DNA from: Latrodectus hesperus
Taxonomy: Eukaryota; Arthropoda; Arachnida; Araneae; Theridiidae
Assembly: GCA_037975125.1 (NCBI GenBank)
Contig: CM075851.1
Span: 125,259,134-125,323,133 of the forward strand
Length of the DNA: 64,000 nt
Direction: 5' to 3'
The stretch's first letter is position 1; each line of letters starts with the position of its first letter. A program made the position numbers and the translations under genes. Below are positions 1 to 10,210 of this stretch, one piece after another. The notes under the pieces were generated by a model, which did no database searches, was not told the origin of the DNA, and was given only the letters and a program-made list of their open reading frames with translations.

Positions 1-938
1 AAAAATAAAATTACTAGAGAAGTATACTAATACTTTAGAAAATTATTAATTATCCACATATTCAATTTTTTCAACATTAAGTATAAATCAATTCTATAGA
101 TTCAGTCTGGAGTGTCGGTATTTTTTAAAAAAATAAGAAATGTTTACTCCTTATAGACAAAATTAGGTAGCATTAAATATTTACTACCTAATCTTTTTCA
201 TGAATAAATAGTACATTTAACTCGTTTTTAACAGCTGTTAAATAAAATCTGCACACATGAGCGTATTAGTTTGAAAATTAGGTAATTTTGGCATTTCCTA
301 GTTTATATGAACTGGAACTGATAATTCAAATTCCTTAAAAAATTCTAAAATCTGATACGTTATTTTTTATGTCACTAGTTGTGATTATTAATAAATAACA
401 AAATAAGTAGAAATAATGTCAAAGATATGATAATTTTTTAATAAACTAGTCATAGCGTAAAAGGTTGAATTCGCATTAAAATTATATTTGGAATATTATA
501 AATTTATTAAAATCACATACCTAATAAAAATATGTGTCCAATAAAAAGAAATAATTATCGTGCAATGTGATGCTAATAAAATAAGTATTTTTTGCAAAAA
601 AATGGGATACAAACAGTTCGGACATTAGAAATGATAAAATTCTTCGAAACTTGGACATATATTCAGGAATATGCCACCAGTCTGTATATAAAGACACTAA
701 TATTGACGATATTCTTTGATATCTTAAGATACTTCATAAGTTCTGAGATTGAAGAGAGCATTTAAATTTTTTCTTAACATATTTGTGGGTGCCATTTTCT
801 CTGATAGTTACACCTTTTTAGAGTTGTTGCAATAATGAAGGGGACTAAAACAAATATTATCAAAAGTTTGAACTTAAGGAAAATAATCAGTATACTAGAA
901 ATCATAAAATATATAATGATTTTGCTTATGTTTCATTT
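1..938. other. AT-rich DNA, no feature seen
   Basis: AT-rich sequence with stops in all frames. I see no repeat family, tRNA-like box or inverted ends. It ends at the target-site duplication of the LINE fragment. Confidence 0.6.
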
Positions 939-950
939 ACTTTTAAAATT

Positions 951-1422
951 CGCATGTTGGTCTGCCTGGGAATAAAGTAGCCGACGACCTTGCGAAGGCT
1001 GCCGCCAGTAATCCTTTGAACCCGGAAGATCGCATGGCACTAACACCATCAGAGATCTCTTCCATTACTAAACAACTTACTTCTAAAACCTGGGCTGACC
1101 CTCCTGCTCACCCTTGGTACTTCCAAAGACATCCTGGAGCCGCCACAACATTTAAGGGCTCCAGAGTACATCAGACGACACTGTCTCTACTTTCTACTGG
1201 CCACTTGAAGTGTATGATCTTTGAGGACGGTGAAAGAAAATACCCAACATGCTCCAAGTGCGACAATGCTCCATTTTGCCCGCAACACATCTTGAAGTGC
1301 TTGGGGTTTTCTCATGAAGAGGCTGTGAAAAGTCCACATCTGCTTTTGGACTTTTTGGCTGTCTTTGATCTCATGGATCTGGTCTAATGGAACTAGACCA
1401 GATGGGGATTAGTCCCACAATC
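951..1422 (+). mobile_element. 5'-truncated LINE copy with 12-bp TSD
   Basis: The 472-bp insertion is bounded by a perfect 12-bp duplication, ACTTTTAAAATT, at 939-950 and 1423-1434. It holds only the 3' end of a LINE: the last part of the RNase H domain, a Cys/His knuckle, the stop and about 35 bp of 3' UTR ending AGTCCCACAATC. Truncation at the 5' end with a TSD is the normal result of target-primed reverse transcription. There is no poly-A tail, so this lineage probably uses another 3' recognition signal. Confidence 0.85.
953..1387 (+). pseudogene. LINE ORF2 C-terminus: RNase H end and zinc knuckle
   Basis: Reading begins inside the RNase H fold at HVGLPGNKVADDLAKAA, the motif carrying the last catalytic Asp of non-LTR retrotransposon RNase H. 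It continues open to TAA. Downstream come the lineage phrase HPWYFQRHPG and a putative metal-binding C-x2-C-x8-H-x3-C motif (from YPTCSKC to HILKC). In an intact element this domain removes RNA from the cDNA hybrid and follows endonuclease and reverse transcriptase domains, which are absent here. About 144 codons remain of a protein usually near 1,000 residues. The frame is undamaged, which suggests a young copy, but it cannot be autonomous. There is no genuine start codon; the first Met is internal. Confidence 0.85.
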
Positions 1423-1434
1423 ACTTTTAAAATT

Positions 1435-1822
1435 AAGTGCGTGAGAACAATTGACAAAATTTTGGCCTGGATTTACCAAAGGATATTTGAACTTTTACGT
1501 AATGAAGGCAAAATAATATCAGGATTAACTTTTACCAAGTTACGTTAGAAAATGGAAACTATAAATGGAGTTTAATCACATTGAAAATAAAAAAGCTATT
1601 AATTACAAATTAAGATCTATCCAAAATAGAGTTCAAAATTGTAGAGAATTACATTAATTACATATTTTAGTACATACTTGTGTAGTAGGCTAAAATATTT
1701 TTAGAATAAATTACCATTTTGCAAGATCATCCTTTCACCATTTAATTGAAGGAGTAAGATTTATTGAAAATGTATCTAGAGTTTCTAGAAATGCATTTAT
1801 AACTTCTCTTGAAGCTTTATTT
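1435..1822. other. AT-rich DNA, no feature seen
   Basis: Sequence between the LINE fragment and family X copy 1. Nothing recognisable on either strand. Confidence 0.5.
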
Positions 1823-2635
1823 TAACCATAAAGTGGTTGTTTCTTTCATTACAGTTATGATTACGATTACGCCACTTTATTTCAAATTCTCATTGGTTTA
1901 CAATATCCTTGACATCAGATAACGTTTCATCTATGTCATTGTATTGCGGTGGCGTCTAAAATCCGACTTGTCGACGAATTTGCTGCCTTCTTTCTTATCG
2001 CATCCTTCGAGCGGCAGCAAACAAGGCGAAATTCACCATCGAATGTTTGAAAATACTGTCGAAGTTCATTTTGTTAATAAAATGATAAAAAAAAAGATTA
2101 AAGCCCCGGTTTCAGAAACCGTTTTCAATTGATTCAAGCCATTAACACGTTGACAACAGAACAGAAGAAAAAGCCAAATGAAAAGGACAAGATTAAACAT
2201 CCACTTTATAATTAGTTTAAATCGGGAAGGATGTGATTTAAATTTTTAAAGATTACATTAATTAAAAGATTTTAAATTAATAATTTTTATATGTTTTTTT
2301 TATCCAATGGCGGGCACACAAGGGTGACTGAACCCTATGCCACAACAAGGCCAGAACTGCTACTCATTTATCGTTACCCAGCGAGCACCTGTGAACCAAG
2401 TCACGGAGGCGAGTAGCGTTACCCGCGCCATACCACCACAAACCCGTTTATAGGGCGGGCCACATTCATACAACATCACAGAAGAAAGGACAGAGAAGGA
2501 AAGAAACATCCAAACCCGAGCTGGGATTCGAACCCGGTACCAACAGCTCAGGAGTCAGGAAATTTTTATATGTGTTAAACAATCTATTTTAAATATTAAA
2601 ATTAATACCTTGCTTACGCCAGCGTTAATTTTTTT
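1823..2635 (+). repeat. Unclassified repeat family X, copy 1
   Basis: Similar to the minus strand of 21745-22180 and the plus strand of 29070-31449. Shared landmarks are ACCATAAAGTGGTT near the start, CATCAGATAACGTTTCATCT, CGAGCGGCAGCAAACAAGGC, GAAGTTCATTTTGTTAAT, a lysine-rich-looking stretch (GAACAGAAGAAAAAGC), CATCCACTTTAT and TTACGCCAGCGTTAAT near the end. The family boundaries are not visible. A damaged reading frame may exist in the centre, but I recognise no protein domain. This copy is interrupted by the SINE at 2295-2560 and otherwise gives the unoccupied version of the sites disrupted in copy 3. Confidence 0.7.
2295..2560 (-). mobile_element. SINE family 1, head-truncated, perfect TSD
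   Basis: A minus-strand SINE flanked by a perfect 13-bp TSD, AATTTTTATATGT, at 2282-2294 and 2561-2573. Read on the minus strand it has the pol III B box in GGGTTCGAATCCC-like form, the family 1 body (ATAAACGGGTTTGTGGTGGT, CACAGGTGCTCGCTGGGTAA) and an A-rich tail. The first ~28 bp, including the tRNA A box, are missing, so the copy is 5' truncated yet has an intact duplication. It sits inside family X copy 1. Confidence 0.9.
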
Positions 2636-2726
2636 TAACTATTTGGAGACATCTTACTTTAAATGTTGATTTTCAGATATAAAATATATTGCCACTTTGA
2701 ATTGGCTCTAAGCGATTCACATTTTA

Positions 2727-2950
2727 TGTAACCCATTGCATCTGTGAACCAAGTAAAGAAGGTAAATAACATTACCCACATCACTCCACCACAAACTTGT
2801 TTAAAGGTTGGACCACATTCATATATTATCTCAGCAGAAAGGATAAGGAAACACACACAGAGAAAGAAACATCCAAACCCGAACCGGGATTCGAACCTGG
2901 GACCAACAGCCTAGCAGTCAGGAATATTAATCACCCAGCCATCGGCCGGC
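2727..2950 (-). mobile_element. SINE family 1, old diverged copy
   Basis: Minus-strand copy with the tRNA head (GCCGGCCGATGGCTGGGTGA), B box GGTTCGAATCCCGG and the body through TCTGTGAACCAAG in forward orientation. It is clearly more diverged than the copies at 2295 and 3805, has lost its tail, and shows no TSD. It is probably an older insertion in or beside family X copy 1. Confidence 0.75.
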
Positions 2951-3060
2951 ACTCTAAATTACAAATAGTAGGACATAAATATAATGAAATCTGTCTTTAA
3001 AGTTCGGCGTGATTTTATTTAATCACATTTGGGAGATCTCCATAACCTATTAATAAGACC

Positions 3061-3362
3061 ATGTTCTTCGGAACGAAAGGTTTTTGGTCTGATCCCAGCT
3101 TTTACCTGAATAAACCACGGGGTGTTGCCTTCTATATGCAATTACGTCAGGAGGGTGCTTGGAAATTTTCAGTATTCTCTTTGCAACAGATAAAGCAATC
3201 CACAATCGGAGAAATGTCTCATCGAAAGCCTAAATGCGTTAGATAGTCAAAAGAATCTTTTGCTGCAAGGCATTCGCTATCAAGTAATAACATTTAGTTA
3301 AGTCTTTGAATGTATATATAAAGAGGGAAGCACACACATAATATATTTAATACAAATAAACA
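3061..3362 (+). other. GC-richer block with TATA-like box, unknown
   Basis: A 300-bp block less AT-rich than its surroundings. It has an open stretch of 61 codons (3061-3246) that I do not recognise, a TATA-like TATATAAAG at 3313-3321 and an AATAAA-like site near 3356. It could be a promoter, part of an exon or an LTR-like relic. No TSD or TG...CA pair could be fixed. Function unknown. Confidence 0.25.
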
Positions 3363-3791
3363 TTATAGCTTTGAAAAATAATTTTTATACTTATTTTTAT
3401 ATTGTAATTAAATATTGTGGGTAATTTTTGAAAAATTATCTTTTGTGTTATCGATTAAACTGAATCGCATTTATAAAGCTATTTAGATTCAGTTGACATT
3501 TAACATCATTTTAAACTTTAACAATATATTCAGTTCCATGATGAAGAAAGAAAAAAAAAATTCATTATTAAATTGTAGTGGGGGGTATTAATAAGCTGAT
3601 CTCGGTACAATACTGCTATATTAAATTTAGTTATTTCTTTTAAAATTTAGAGCGATAGTCTTGTAGAAATTTTATATTGATTTCAATTTTATTCATACTA
3701 TTGATATACATGCAATGAATTTATAAACTGAAAATTTTTAAAAAATAATTTTAAAATCAACATACAGTTAACATTGGAAAATATGTCTCTT
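3363..3791. other. AT-rich DNA, no feature seen
   Basis: Low-complexity AT-rich sequence up to the next SINE. Nothing recognisable. Confidence 0.5.
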
Positions 3792-3804
3792 AACATTTTG
3801 CTCT

Positions 3805-4103
3805 GCCGACCGATTGGCTGAGTGGTTAGCGTTCGTGACTCCTGAGCTGTTGGTCCCGGGTTCGAATCCCGGTTCCGGCATGGATGTTTCTTTCCTTCTC
3901 TGTTCTCTCTGTCCTTTCTTCTGTGATGTTGTAGGAATGTGGCCCGCCCTATAAACGGGTTTGTGGTGGTATGGCGCGGGTAGCGCTACTCCCCTCCGTG
4001 ACTTGGTTCACAGGTGCCCGCTGGGTAACGACAAATGAGTAGCAGTCTCTGGCCTTGTTGTGGCATAGGCTTCAACCCTCTTGTGCCCGCCATTGGAAAA
4101 AAA
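3805..4103 (+). mobile_element. SINE family 1, full-length reference copy
   Basis: This is the best full-length copy. The tRNA-like head runs GCCGACCGATTGGCTGAGTG (A box region) to GGGTTCGAATCCC (B box). The ~200-bp body includes CTATAAACGGGTTTGTGGTG and CACAGGTGCCCGCTGGGTAA, and it ends in GCCATTGG plus poly-A. A perfect 13-bp TSD, AACATTTTGCTCT, lies at 3792-3804 and 4104-4116. The head resembles a class II (Ser/Leu-like) tRNA, but the acceptor stem pairs only partly, so it is a pol III promoter and not a working tRNA gene. Poly-A implies mobilisation by a poly-A-recognising LINE. Confidence 0.92.
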
Positions 4104-4116
4104 AACATTTTGCTCT

Positions 4117-4420
4117 AATCGTTATATAAAGTATTAAATCTTTTTAAAAAAATCATAGTCACAAAATTTATATTTACGAAATCAGTTAGATATTCAGGTC
4201 ACTATTATTATGAAATAATTAATTTTTTTTTAAATTTCAAATTCAGAGAAAAGCATCGTACTTAATATGAAGAGTAAATGATGTTTTTTAAATTTTGAAT
4301 TATATGTATTTTACTATGAAAAAGGTTCAAGGCTGCATGATATCATAGACACATATAATGAGGTTGATTATTTAATGTTTTGGCGATATCGTATCCTTAT
4401 ATACACAAAGAATCTCTCTA
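4117..4420. other. AT-rich DNA, no feature seen
   Basis: AT-rich spacer between SINE and candidate exon. Nothing recognisable. Confidence 0.5.
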
Positions 4421-4662
4421 TTGAGATGTTGAACCCTTTGGAACAGAGAGGCTCATTGTCCAAGAGTCTTCCATCCACCAACGCAAACCTCTCCGCACTC
4501 CGAGAATAGAAAGAGAGGATTGTGAGAGTTCCGCTTCACTTTCTCGTTTAATTGTTGCCATTCTAGGCGTATGAAATTTGCACGCATCAAGAGACTTATC
4601 AAAAATATACTGCAATCCTAGAGCTGTTGTTTTAGAATTGATATCGGCATGTTTAATTAGTC
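4418..4662 (-). other. Candidate exon or pseudogene fragment, minus strand
   Basis: On the minus strand, an open frame from about 4662 down to a TAG at 4418 reads ADINSKTTALGLQYIFDKSL, continues through ACKFHTPRMATIKRESEAEL and a Ser-rich stretch, and ends KGSTSQ. Base composition rises to a more coding-like level exactly over this stretch. Upstream codons become AT-rich and low complexity, so the exon edge may lie near 4662. No domain is recognised. It could be a terminal coding exon, a processed pseudogene or chance. No in-frame damage is visible in the last ~75 codons. Confidence 0.25.
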
Positions 4663-4799
4663 TGTCCTTATTTTTGTATAGTTTTATGAGGGGAAAAATA
4701 GAAGAATTTAAGGGATCACATTTTAAAAGAAGAAAAAAATGTTTGAAATATAAAACATTGAGGATTATTTTATTTCCTACCATTATTTTACAAGAGAGA

Positions 4800-5245
4800 T
4801 GCTGTAGCCAAATGGGAAAAATGCATCGCTCTTGTCATATAGAGGTAATAGGCTCGATACCGGGACCCTGCTAAAGATCTTCGTTCTCTGGATTTGGTTT
4901 GCTTGTCATTTTGCAATTATTTTTTGCTAAGGGCTAATTAGACCGGAGCATACTGTTTAAAGGCGTACCATACCACTCAAGGTACCACTCAAGGTAGGAC
5001 TCGATCTACTAACCCTTCGCGCTGGAAGCTCTTTAGAATGTTGTTCAATGACATTTCGACAATCCAACATGGTGAGGAAAAGACGTTCGACTTTGTGATT
5101 CGAAAATATTGAATGGTTAATTTTGTTTATTTTTCGATTGGGTGGTAAACTTGTTTTAATAATTAAACTCGTGTCTTTATGGTGACTACAGTGTCTATAA
5201 GTCTGAGCTAGGTATAGAAGTATGCTGGTGCAACAACAACAACAG
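4800..5245 (+). mobile_element. SINE-like element with (CAA)n tail
   Basis: Begins with a tRNA-like head (GATGCTGTAGCCAAATGG, then a B-box-like GGCTCGATACC at 4852-4862). It ends AGTATGCTGGTGCAACAACAAC, a tail nearly identical to that of the next element. The middle has a short direct duplication of ACCACTCAAGGTA at 4972-4997. It is old and diverged with no clear TSD. The head differs from family 1. Confidence 0.5.
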
Positions 5246-5246
5246 T

Positions 5247-5541
5247 GTGTATTGGTGAGGCCGTGGTTGCCTGGTTGGTTAGGGCTTCGTTCTTACTATC
5301 GGAAGGTAGTGAGTTCAAATCCAGCTTAACCGAAGATCCGTCGTGTTTCCTAAAGGTGGCTGGGGCACACTAAATAGGTCGGGGTCGCAATGTCTTCCAA
5401 GAGAAATGATACCTCTGGGGCGACTGGTCAAGTATTGGGGGTCCCTGCTACTAAATTTCGAAGATGCGGCTGCATCCACTAACTAGTAGTACCCAGCTCA
5501 GAGTCAGATACAGGGAAGAAGGCTGGTGCAACAACAACAGT
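5247..5541 (+). mobile_element. SINE with (CAA)n tail inserted after another tail
   Basis: tRNA-like head GGCCGTGGTTGCCTGGTTGG with A box, then B box GAGTTCAAATCC, and a body ending AGAAGGCTGGTGCAACAACAAC. The left flank is the (CAA)n tail of the 4800-5245 element. Both flanks read ACAACAGTRT, so it seems to have landed in the CAA tail of a relative. Confidence 0.65.
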
Positions 5542-6374
5542 ATCCATGGTAAGTTTAAAAAAAAGGCATTTTGAGATGATAATGTTTCATCTCATCGATT
5601 CACATTTCGTGATTAAATCTTATATATTTTGAAAGTTAGATCGTGGTTTCGTTCATAAATTATGTAATATGTACTATTAAAGCAGCAGTAAGGACATGAC
5701 ATGATACTTTAGATTTGCGGTAATTTAAAGAATGAGAACCGGTGAGTGTGACTAACAATTTAAATGTTAATTAAGATATATAGATAGTTATTATATATTA
5801 AATGAAATAAAAATTACGATAATGAATTTAGACTATACTAAAAACTAAACAAAGCAAATCCCAAATCATCAAACACCTTTGTGCAAACCAGTGCTTAGAA
5901 AATCGCGGATTCGATACCAGATGCAGTTAAACAATCGAAAATAGATACTGGGCTTCTGTTTTCGGCGTGCTCATCAGTCAGGGTAAATACTTGGGGATTT
6001 CCCTAATTGTATCTCTTGTGGTATGTAAGTAAGGTCACTCTCTATGAAAAATGTCTCCTGTAAAATAATATGTAGTAATGTGCAGATGCTTTACAAAGAC
6101 TTTCAGCTGTTAAGTCTCGTCGTAGCCATGCCCTAGAAGTAGGACTGTATTTTCGAAATAGAGGATCCAAGTTCGATACCGAATGCTCTTGATTAATGAA
6201 AGACACATGTTGCTTCTCTGTTTCCTGAAGGTACATTTTCAAAAGCGAGAATTTGTGACTATTCTGGTATTCTGCCCTTGATCCCTGAATTATGATCCAC
6301 TTGCTGTGAAAACGTCACCAAAATGTCAATTATAGGTGATAAATATTTTTAAGAAAAAAAACTAATAAAATTTT
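5542..6374. other. AT-rich DNA with two faint tRNA-like remnants
   Basis: Mostly unremarkable. Two weak B-box-like sites, GGATTCGATACC near 5908 and AAGTTCGATACC near 6171, suggest very old SINE heads (the latter preceded by TCGTAGCCATGCCCTAGAAG). No tails or TSDs are visible. Confidence 0.3.
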
Positions 6375-6464
6375 TTGTTGTTAATCTGCTGAGTGTCTAA
6401 GCAGTGTTAAATGCCTTGCTTCCTCCTAATCCTGACTGTTACCTAAACATGGTGGAGGGGTGTT

Positions 6465-6714
6465 GTGTTGTTGTTGTTACTTATGACACTTATACAAGCC
6501 AGGTCCTCTATGCCGTTGACTTTGCGAATTTAAGTCAGTAGGGTGGGTTTTTCTTTTAATCAGAGCACACCACGAAGGTGAAAGTACGACTTTGTTCTAA
6601 ACTCCGTAGCACGTATATCGCATGTTCTTGGTGCTTCTTTGGCGGCATTGGAAATCAAATCCCGCTCTTCCAGACGTAAGGCCGATGCCCTAACCACTAG
6701 GTTACCATGGCACA
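6465..6714 (-). mobile_element. SINE family 2 copy with 10-bp TSD
   Basis: Perfect TSD GAGGGGTGTT at 6455-6464 and 6715-6724. On the minus strand the head is CCATGGTAACCTAGTGGTTA with a degenerate B box, followed by GCATGTTCTTGGTGC-like and ATATACGTGCTACG segments. The shared 3' module comes next (GTACTTTCACCTTCGTGGTG, AATTCGCAAAG), then a (CAA)n tail. It is shorter than the copies at 9826, 12058 and 26747 because the ~120-bp middle block is absent. Confidence 0.88.
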
Positions 6715-6810
6715 GAGGGGTGTTCCTGGGCAGATTGGGCAAAGTACGTCGGGAGTTTTTTCCTTGCTGTGTGATCCCAGAGCTAGGAAAGGAGACTTTT
6801 CCCTAACTCT

Positions 6811-6861
6811 GGTTGGTTGGTTGGGTTTTATGGCGCAAGGTCCAAAAATGGACAAGCTGCG
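6811..6861 (-). mobile_element. 51-bp LINE/SINE tail fragment with TSD
   Basis: TCCCTAACTCT is duplicated at 6800-6810 and 6862-6872 around only 51 bp. On the minus strand the insert reads GCGCCATAAAACCCAACCAA and ends in (CCAA)n, so it is an extremely 5'-truncated retroposon 3' end. A relative lies at 27218-27266. Confidence 0.75.
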
Positions 6862-7161
6862 TCCCTAACTCTGAGGTTACCCTAGGCATGAAGGCCATTC
6901 CACAATGTCCTGCTAATAGAGTAAGGCATCTGGGACTTAAGTAATCTTCTCCTTATGATACCTCAGGAATTTTAATCAATTGAAGCTTCTCCTTCTCCAT
7001 GAATCTTCCTATTACAGAGCCCGGCCCATATTTTAATTTGCTGGGATTTTAAAAAGGACGAGTCTTCAGGATTCTCTATTGTTTTTAGACTTTTCTAATA
7101 TTTTGGGATTTATGGAGATCGTCTAGAGTTGCTAGACCATCTGTGATTAGTAACAACAACA

Positions 7162-7985
7162 AATGCCCTGTGTTCTCAAAGCTCCCTATGCATTAACAGT
7201 TAGAATTCCACTCTTAGGAATGGGAGATCCCAGATCTCTGTTTAAAATAAGAGAGTATTTGATTCTGTTTTATTCATGCACATTTGCCACAGTAGTTACT
7301 TGGGAGCTTTTTGTGTGACTCATAAATAGGCCAGAAAAATCATCCAGTGAGCTGCTGATGTTCAGTTCCCTCGAATTAGCTTCGAGCAGTTAAACTTTCT
7401 TCTATGTTGTATCAAAATGCCTTCTATTTCTTTTAACCCCGATCAAGAGTCTGCTTAAGAGATAATGCCCTTCTTTACCCGCTACAACATATCATTGCTG
7501 CAATATCATGCCTTGCGAATATTTATTGATCACAGTATACATCACAACATCGAAATCTGATTGGGCCAAAGAAGATCAAACGAAATGAATCCCTCTACTA
7601 CTCGTCCACACCAAGTTTAACATAATAAAGTTGTTTATTTCCAGATTTTTTATCAAATCAATAGGAATTCTACGAATTTTTAAAGATATGAAGCAAAGAA
7701 TGCCGTAATTTTACGATAAACTTTCCCAATGTAGATTTCTAGTTAAAGAAACAATATCTCTACAATGAAACATTTCCTTCCAATCCATTTTGCAGAATTC
7801 AATTGCAAATTTTACCGTTTCACTAGCGAGAAAATAACTCTCATATATTTCTCTATGCTTGTCTGTTGCCGTGGAAACGAGGCACGTTTTACTTTTAACA
7901 GGAGGAACCAGAAGAGAAAAACACCAACTCTAGCTTACTGAATGCTTGAGAATGACATGCAGTACTATTTTATGCATCGCCAATT
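7162..7985. other. Unique-looking DNA, no gene seen
   Basis: Moderately AT-rich sequence with no recognised domain, tRNA-like box or inverted ends. Confidence 0.45.
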
Positions 7986-7994
7986 CATAACACC

Positions 7995-8215
7995 CCGCTG
8001 GTGTGGCGTGGATGTGGAGAGGAGGGTGCCAGCGCAGGTGTGGCCTCGTCCCCTGACCGCGGTTCAAAATGACGAGGCACCTTAAAAAAAGAGCTAAGTC
8101 GTACTTTCACCTTCGTGGTACTCTGATCCAAACGAAAGACGCTCTCTATTGACTTAATTCGCACTGCCAAAGGCATAGCGAGCTTGGCTTGTCCAAGTGT
8201 CATAAGCAACAACAA
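7995..8215 (+). mobile_element. SINE with head C joined to the shared 3' module
   Basis: Flanked by CATAACACC (7986-7994) and CATAATACC (8216-8224), a TSD with one mismatch. The head is GTGTGGCGTGGATGTGGAGA...GAGGGTGCCAGCGCAGG with B box GCGGTTCAAAAT, unlike families 1 and 2. After GACGAGGCACCTT the sequence switches to the module used by family 2 (GTCGTACTTTCACCTTCGTG ... GGCTTGTCCAAGTGTCATAA) and ends (CAA)n. Head C recurs at 21480, 48720 and 53700. Confidence 0.82.
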
Positions 8216-8224
8216 CATAATACC

Positions 8225-9813
8225 AGTAATAACCCATTTGAAATAGACGACTCTTATGACTTGCTGCTATAGCAACCATCAGAAACCAGACTACTTTACA
8301 GGAGCAATTCTTGTGGTAGACAGACAGGAATTGATTTTAATTTTCAGTTCTATGGATTTGAAAAATAAATAATATAATAATCCGAATTCTCTATTTTATA
8401 GGTAACTTTTAAATTAACAATACCTGTAAGGACATTCAAGCTCACTAATTAAATCTCATATTGAAGATAAGGCCCCGCTCAGACCATTCTGAAAATGTAT
8501 TAGAAATTCTAGATGTTTTTTCCATAGTCAGTGATGCTTGACTTTCATATTTTGCGAGACATTGATTAAAATATAGCTGTAAAAGTTTCAATAACTACAT
8601 TAATATCACGACAATAATAATAAAAAATTACTTGTCTTTAATTTTTTACAAAATGTTAAAATTGTGATCGTCTGATATTTCTTGGAGCAACAATTACAAA
8701 ATGGAGAAATAAACGAAGAGTAATTGTTAATGAAATATTCACTAATAGATCTTAAAACACAATATAACTAAAATATTGTGAGAAAATATCTTAAATTTTG
8801 TATTTCATAACTGGAATAAGTTGATCTGTTCAGATGTTGACATTTCGCCCATAGATCAGTTGTTTTTAAACTTAATTCAGTATCTTCCTAAGTGAATCAT
8901 AGTTCCTTTTAAAACACAGCTAAAAAGTGCAAAAGCTAAAAATACCTAAAAATCTCGAGCGTGTCTGTTCCTGGCTTTGCCTTGACCTTGGCAGGACGTT
9001 AATTGAAGTGTCTGCTTTGTTTAGATAAAAAGAATTCCTCGTGCACGTGTTGAATTTTCTTCTAACAAACTATTCTTAACTACTAACTCGCTTCTAAGTT
9101 TAAGTGAAATTTGAAATACCAAAATACTTTCTTAATTATAATTGATAAAATATTTCATTTTTTGTACAGTACAAGACAAAATAAAAGAAGATACTAATAT
9201 AGGATTAAAATATAAACTTAAATGTATTCAATAATGCATTGAGAAGTCACTGTTCCATCAATAGTATCAGTCCCCTGAAACTTTGCAAACTAAAAAGAAA
9301 ATCAGAAATGCAAGAAATCTACTTTTTACGATAGAAAGTATCTTTAACTGGGATAAAATCATATTCGTATAGTATCAGAAATTCTGAAATTGTTTTAAAA
9401 ATATCGAAATAAAATTAATACATGTTAAAAAATGATGTCTATCGGAATGTAAACTTTCAATGCACATAAATTAGGGCATGAAATAATTCTAAATTATATG
9501 TTATATTATTAGAGGAGACATAAATGATTTCATATATTATTATAAGAATAATATAACATGAAATCATTTTGAATAAATATTAACATTCAATATATTTCAG
9601 TATATTGGATGTTAGGAGAATAAACTAAGAATGTGAATTGATGAATATGTAATATGAATTACCTACATTTTTCTTTTTAAGTACTTTTATTAGAAAATAC
9701 AAATCTCTCAAAGTTAAAAGATTGGAATAAGAAATATATGCTGAAATTCTTGGTGGTAATTTTTTTATCAATGGTAATAATGATTGAATATAAGGAGGTT
9801 CAGTTTGATTAAT
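8225..9813. other. AT-rich DNA with two small imperfect hairpins
   Basis: No gene seen. Imperfect inverted repeats lie at about 9524-9571 (AAATGATTTCATATATTATTA against its inverted partner, about 18 of 21) and 9579-9612 (TAACATTCAATATA, 13 of 14). They are too short to assign to an element. Confidence 0.45.
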
Positions 9814-9825
9814 TCAAACCTTTAT

Positions 9826-10198
9826 GTTGTTGTTAGTTATGACATTGGATGTGTCCAAGTTCACTAGCCAACGATTATTAAGTCAGAAAGGTGCATCTTT
9901 TGTTTAACCACATTATTGCGAAGGTGAAAGTACGCCTTTGCTTTAATATTCTTCCGATAGATGGCACCACCAGAGGATCCCACTCCCTCAATTTGCACTT
10001 CGATCTCGAGGAGGAGGAAGTTTTCTTCAGACCATTGCACCCATGGTAACTGCTCAACGACTGACCACAGGACTTTCAATTCCCACAGATTTAACAAGCA
10101 CGTATATCGCATGTACTCGGTGGGTGTTCGGTGGCAATGGGAATCTAGCCCAGTCCTTCAGGACAGAAAGCCTATAACCACTAGGCTACCATGCCTCC
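9826..10198 (-). mobile_element. SINE family 2, long form
   Basis: Flanked by TCAAACCTTTAT (9814-9825) and TCAAACTTTTAT (10199-10210), 11 of 12 matching. The minus-strand head GCATGGTAGCCTAGTGGTTA (A box) leads to a decayed B box, then the long-form middle (GAGCAGTTACCATGGGTGCA, GGTGGTGCCATCTATCGGAA), the shared 3' module and a (CAA)n tail. Open stretches on both strands here are by-products of the SINE, not genes. Confidence 0.85.
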
Positions 10199-10210
10199 TC
10201 AAACTTTTAT

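Larger units (their letters stand above)
6375..7161 (+). repeat. Older interspersed repeat hosting two insertions
   Basis: A repeat-like segment ending GTGATTAGTAACAACAACAA, the (CAA)n tail typical of retroposons in this window. It contains the family 2 SINE at 6465-6714 and the 51-bp fragment at 6811-6861, each with its own duplication, so it must predate both. A weak tRNA-like start is possible near 6380. Exact limits are uncertain. Confidence 0.45.

Noticed and set aside
3061..3362. Solo LTR
   Set aside because: A TATA-like box and AATAAA-like site are present, but no TG...CA termini with a 4-6-bp duplication could be fixed.
3805..3880. A functional tRNA gene
   Set aside because: A and B boxes and a D-arm-like sequence are present, but the acceptor stem pairs only partly. 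The same head recurs with a SINE body, A-tail and duplication, so it is a SINE promoter.
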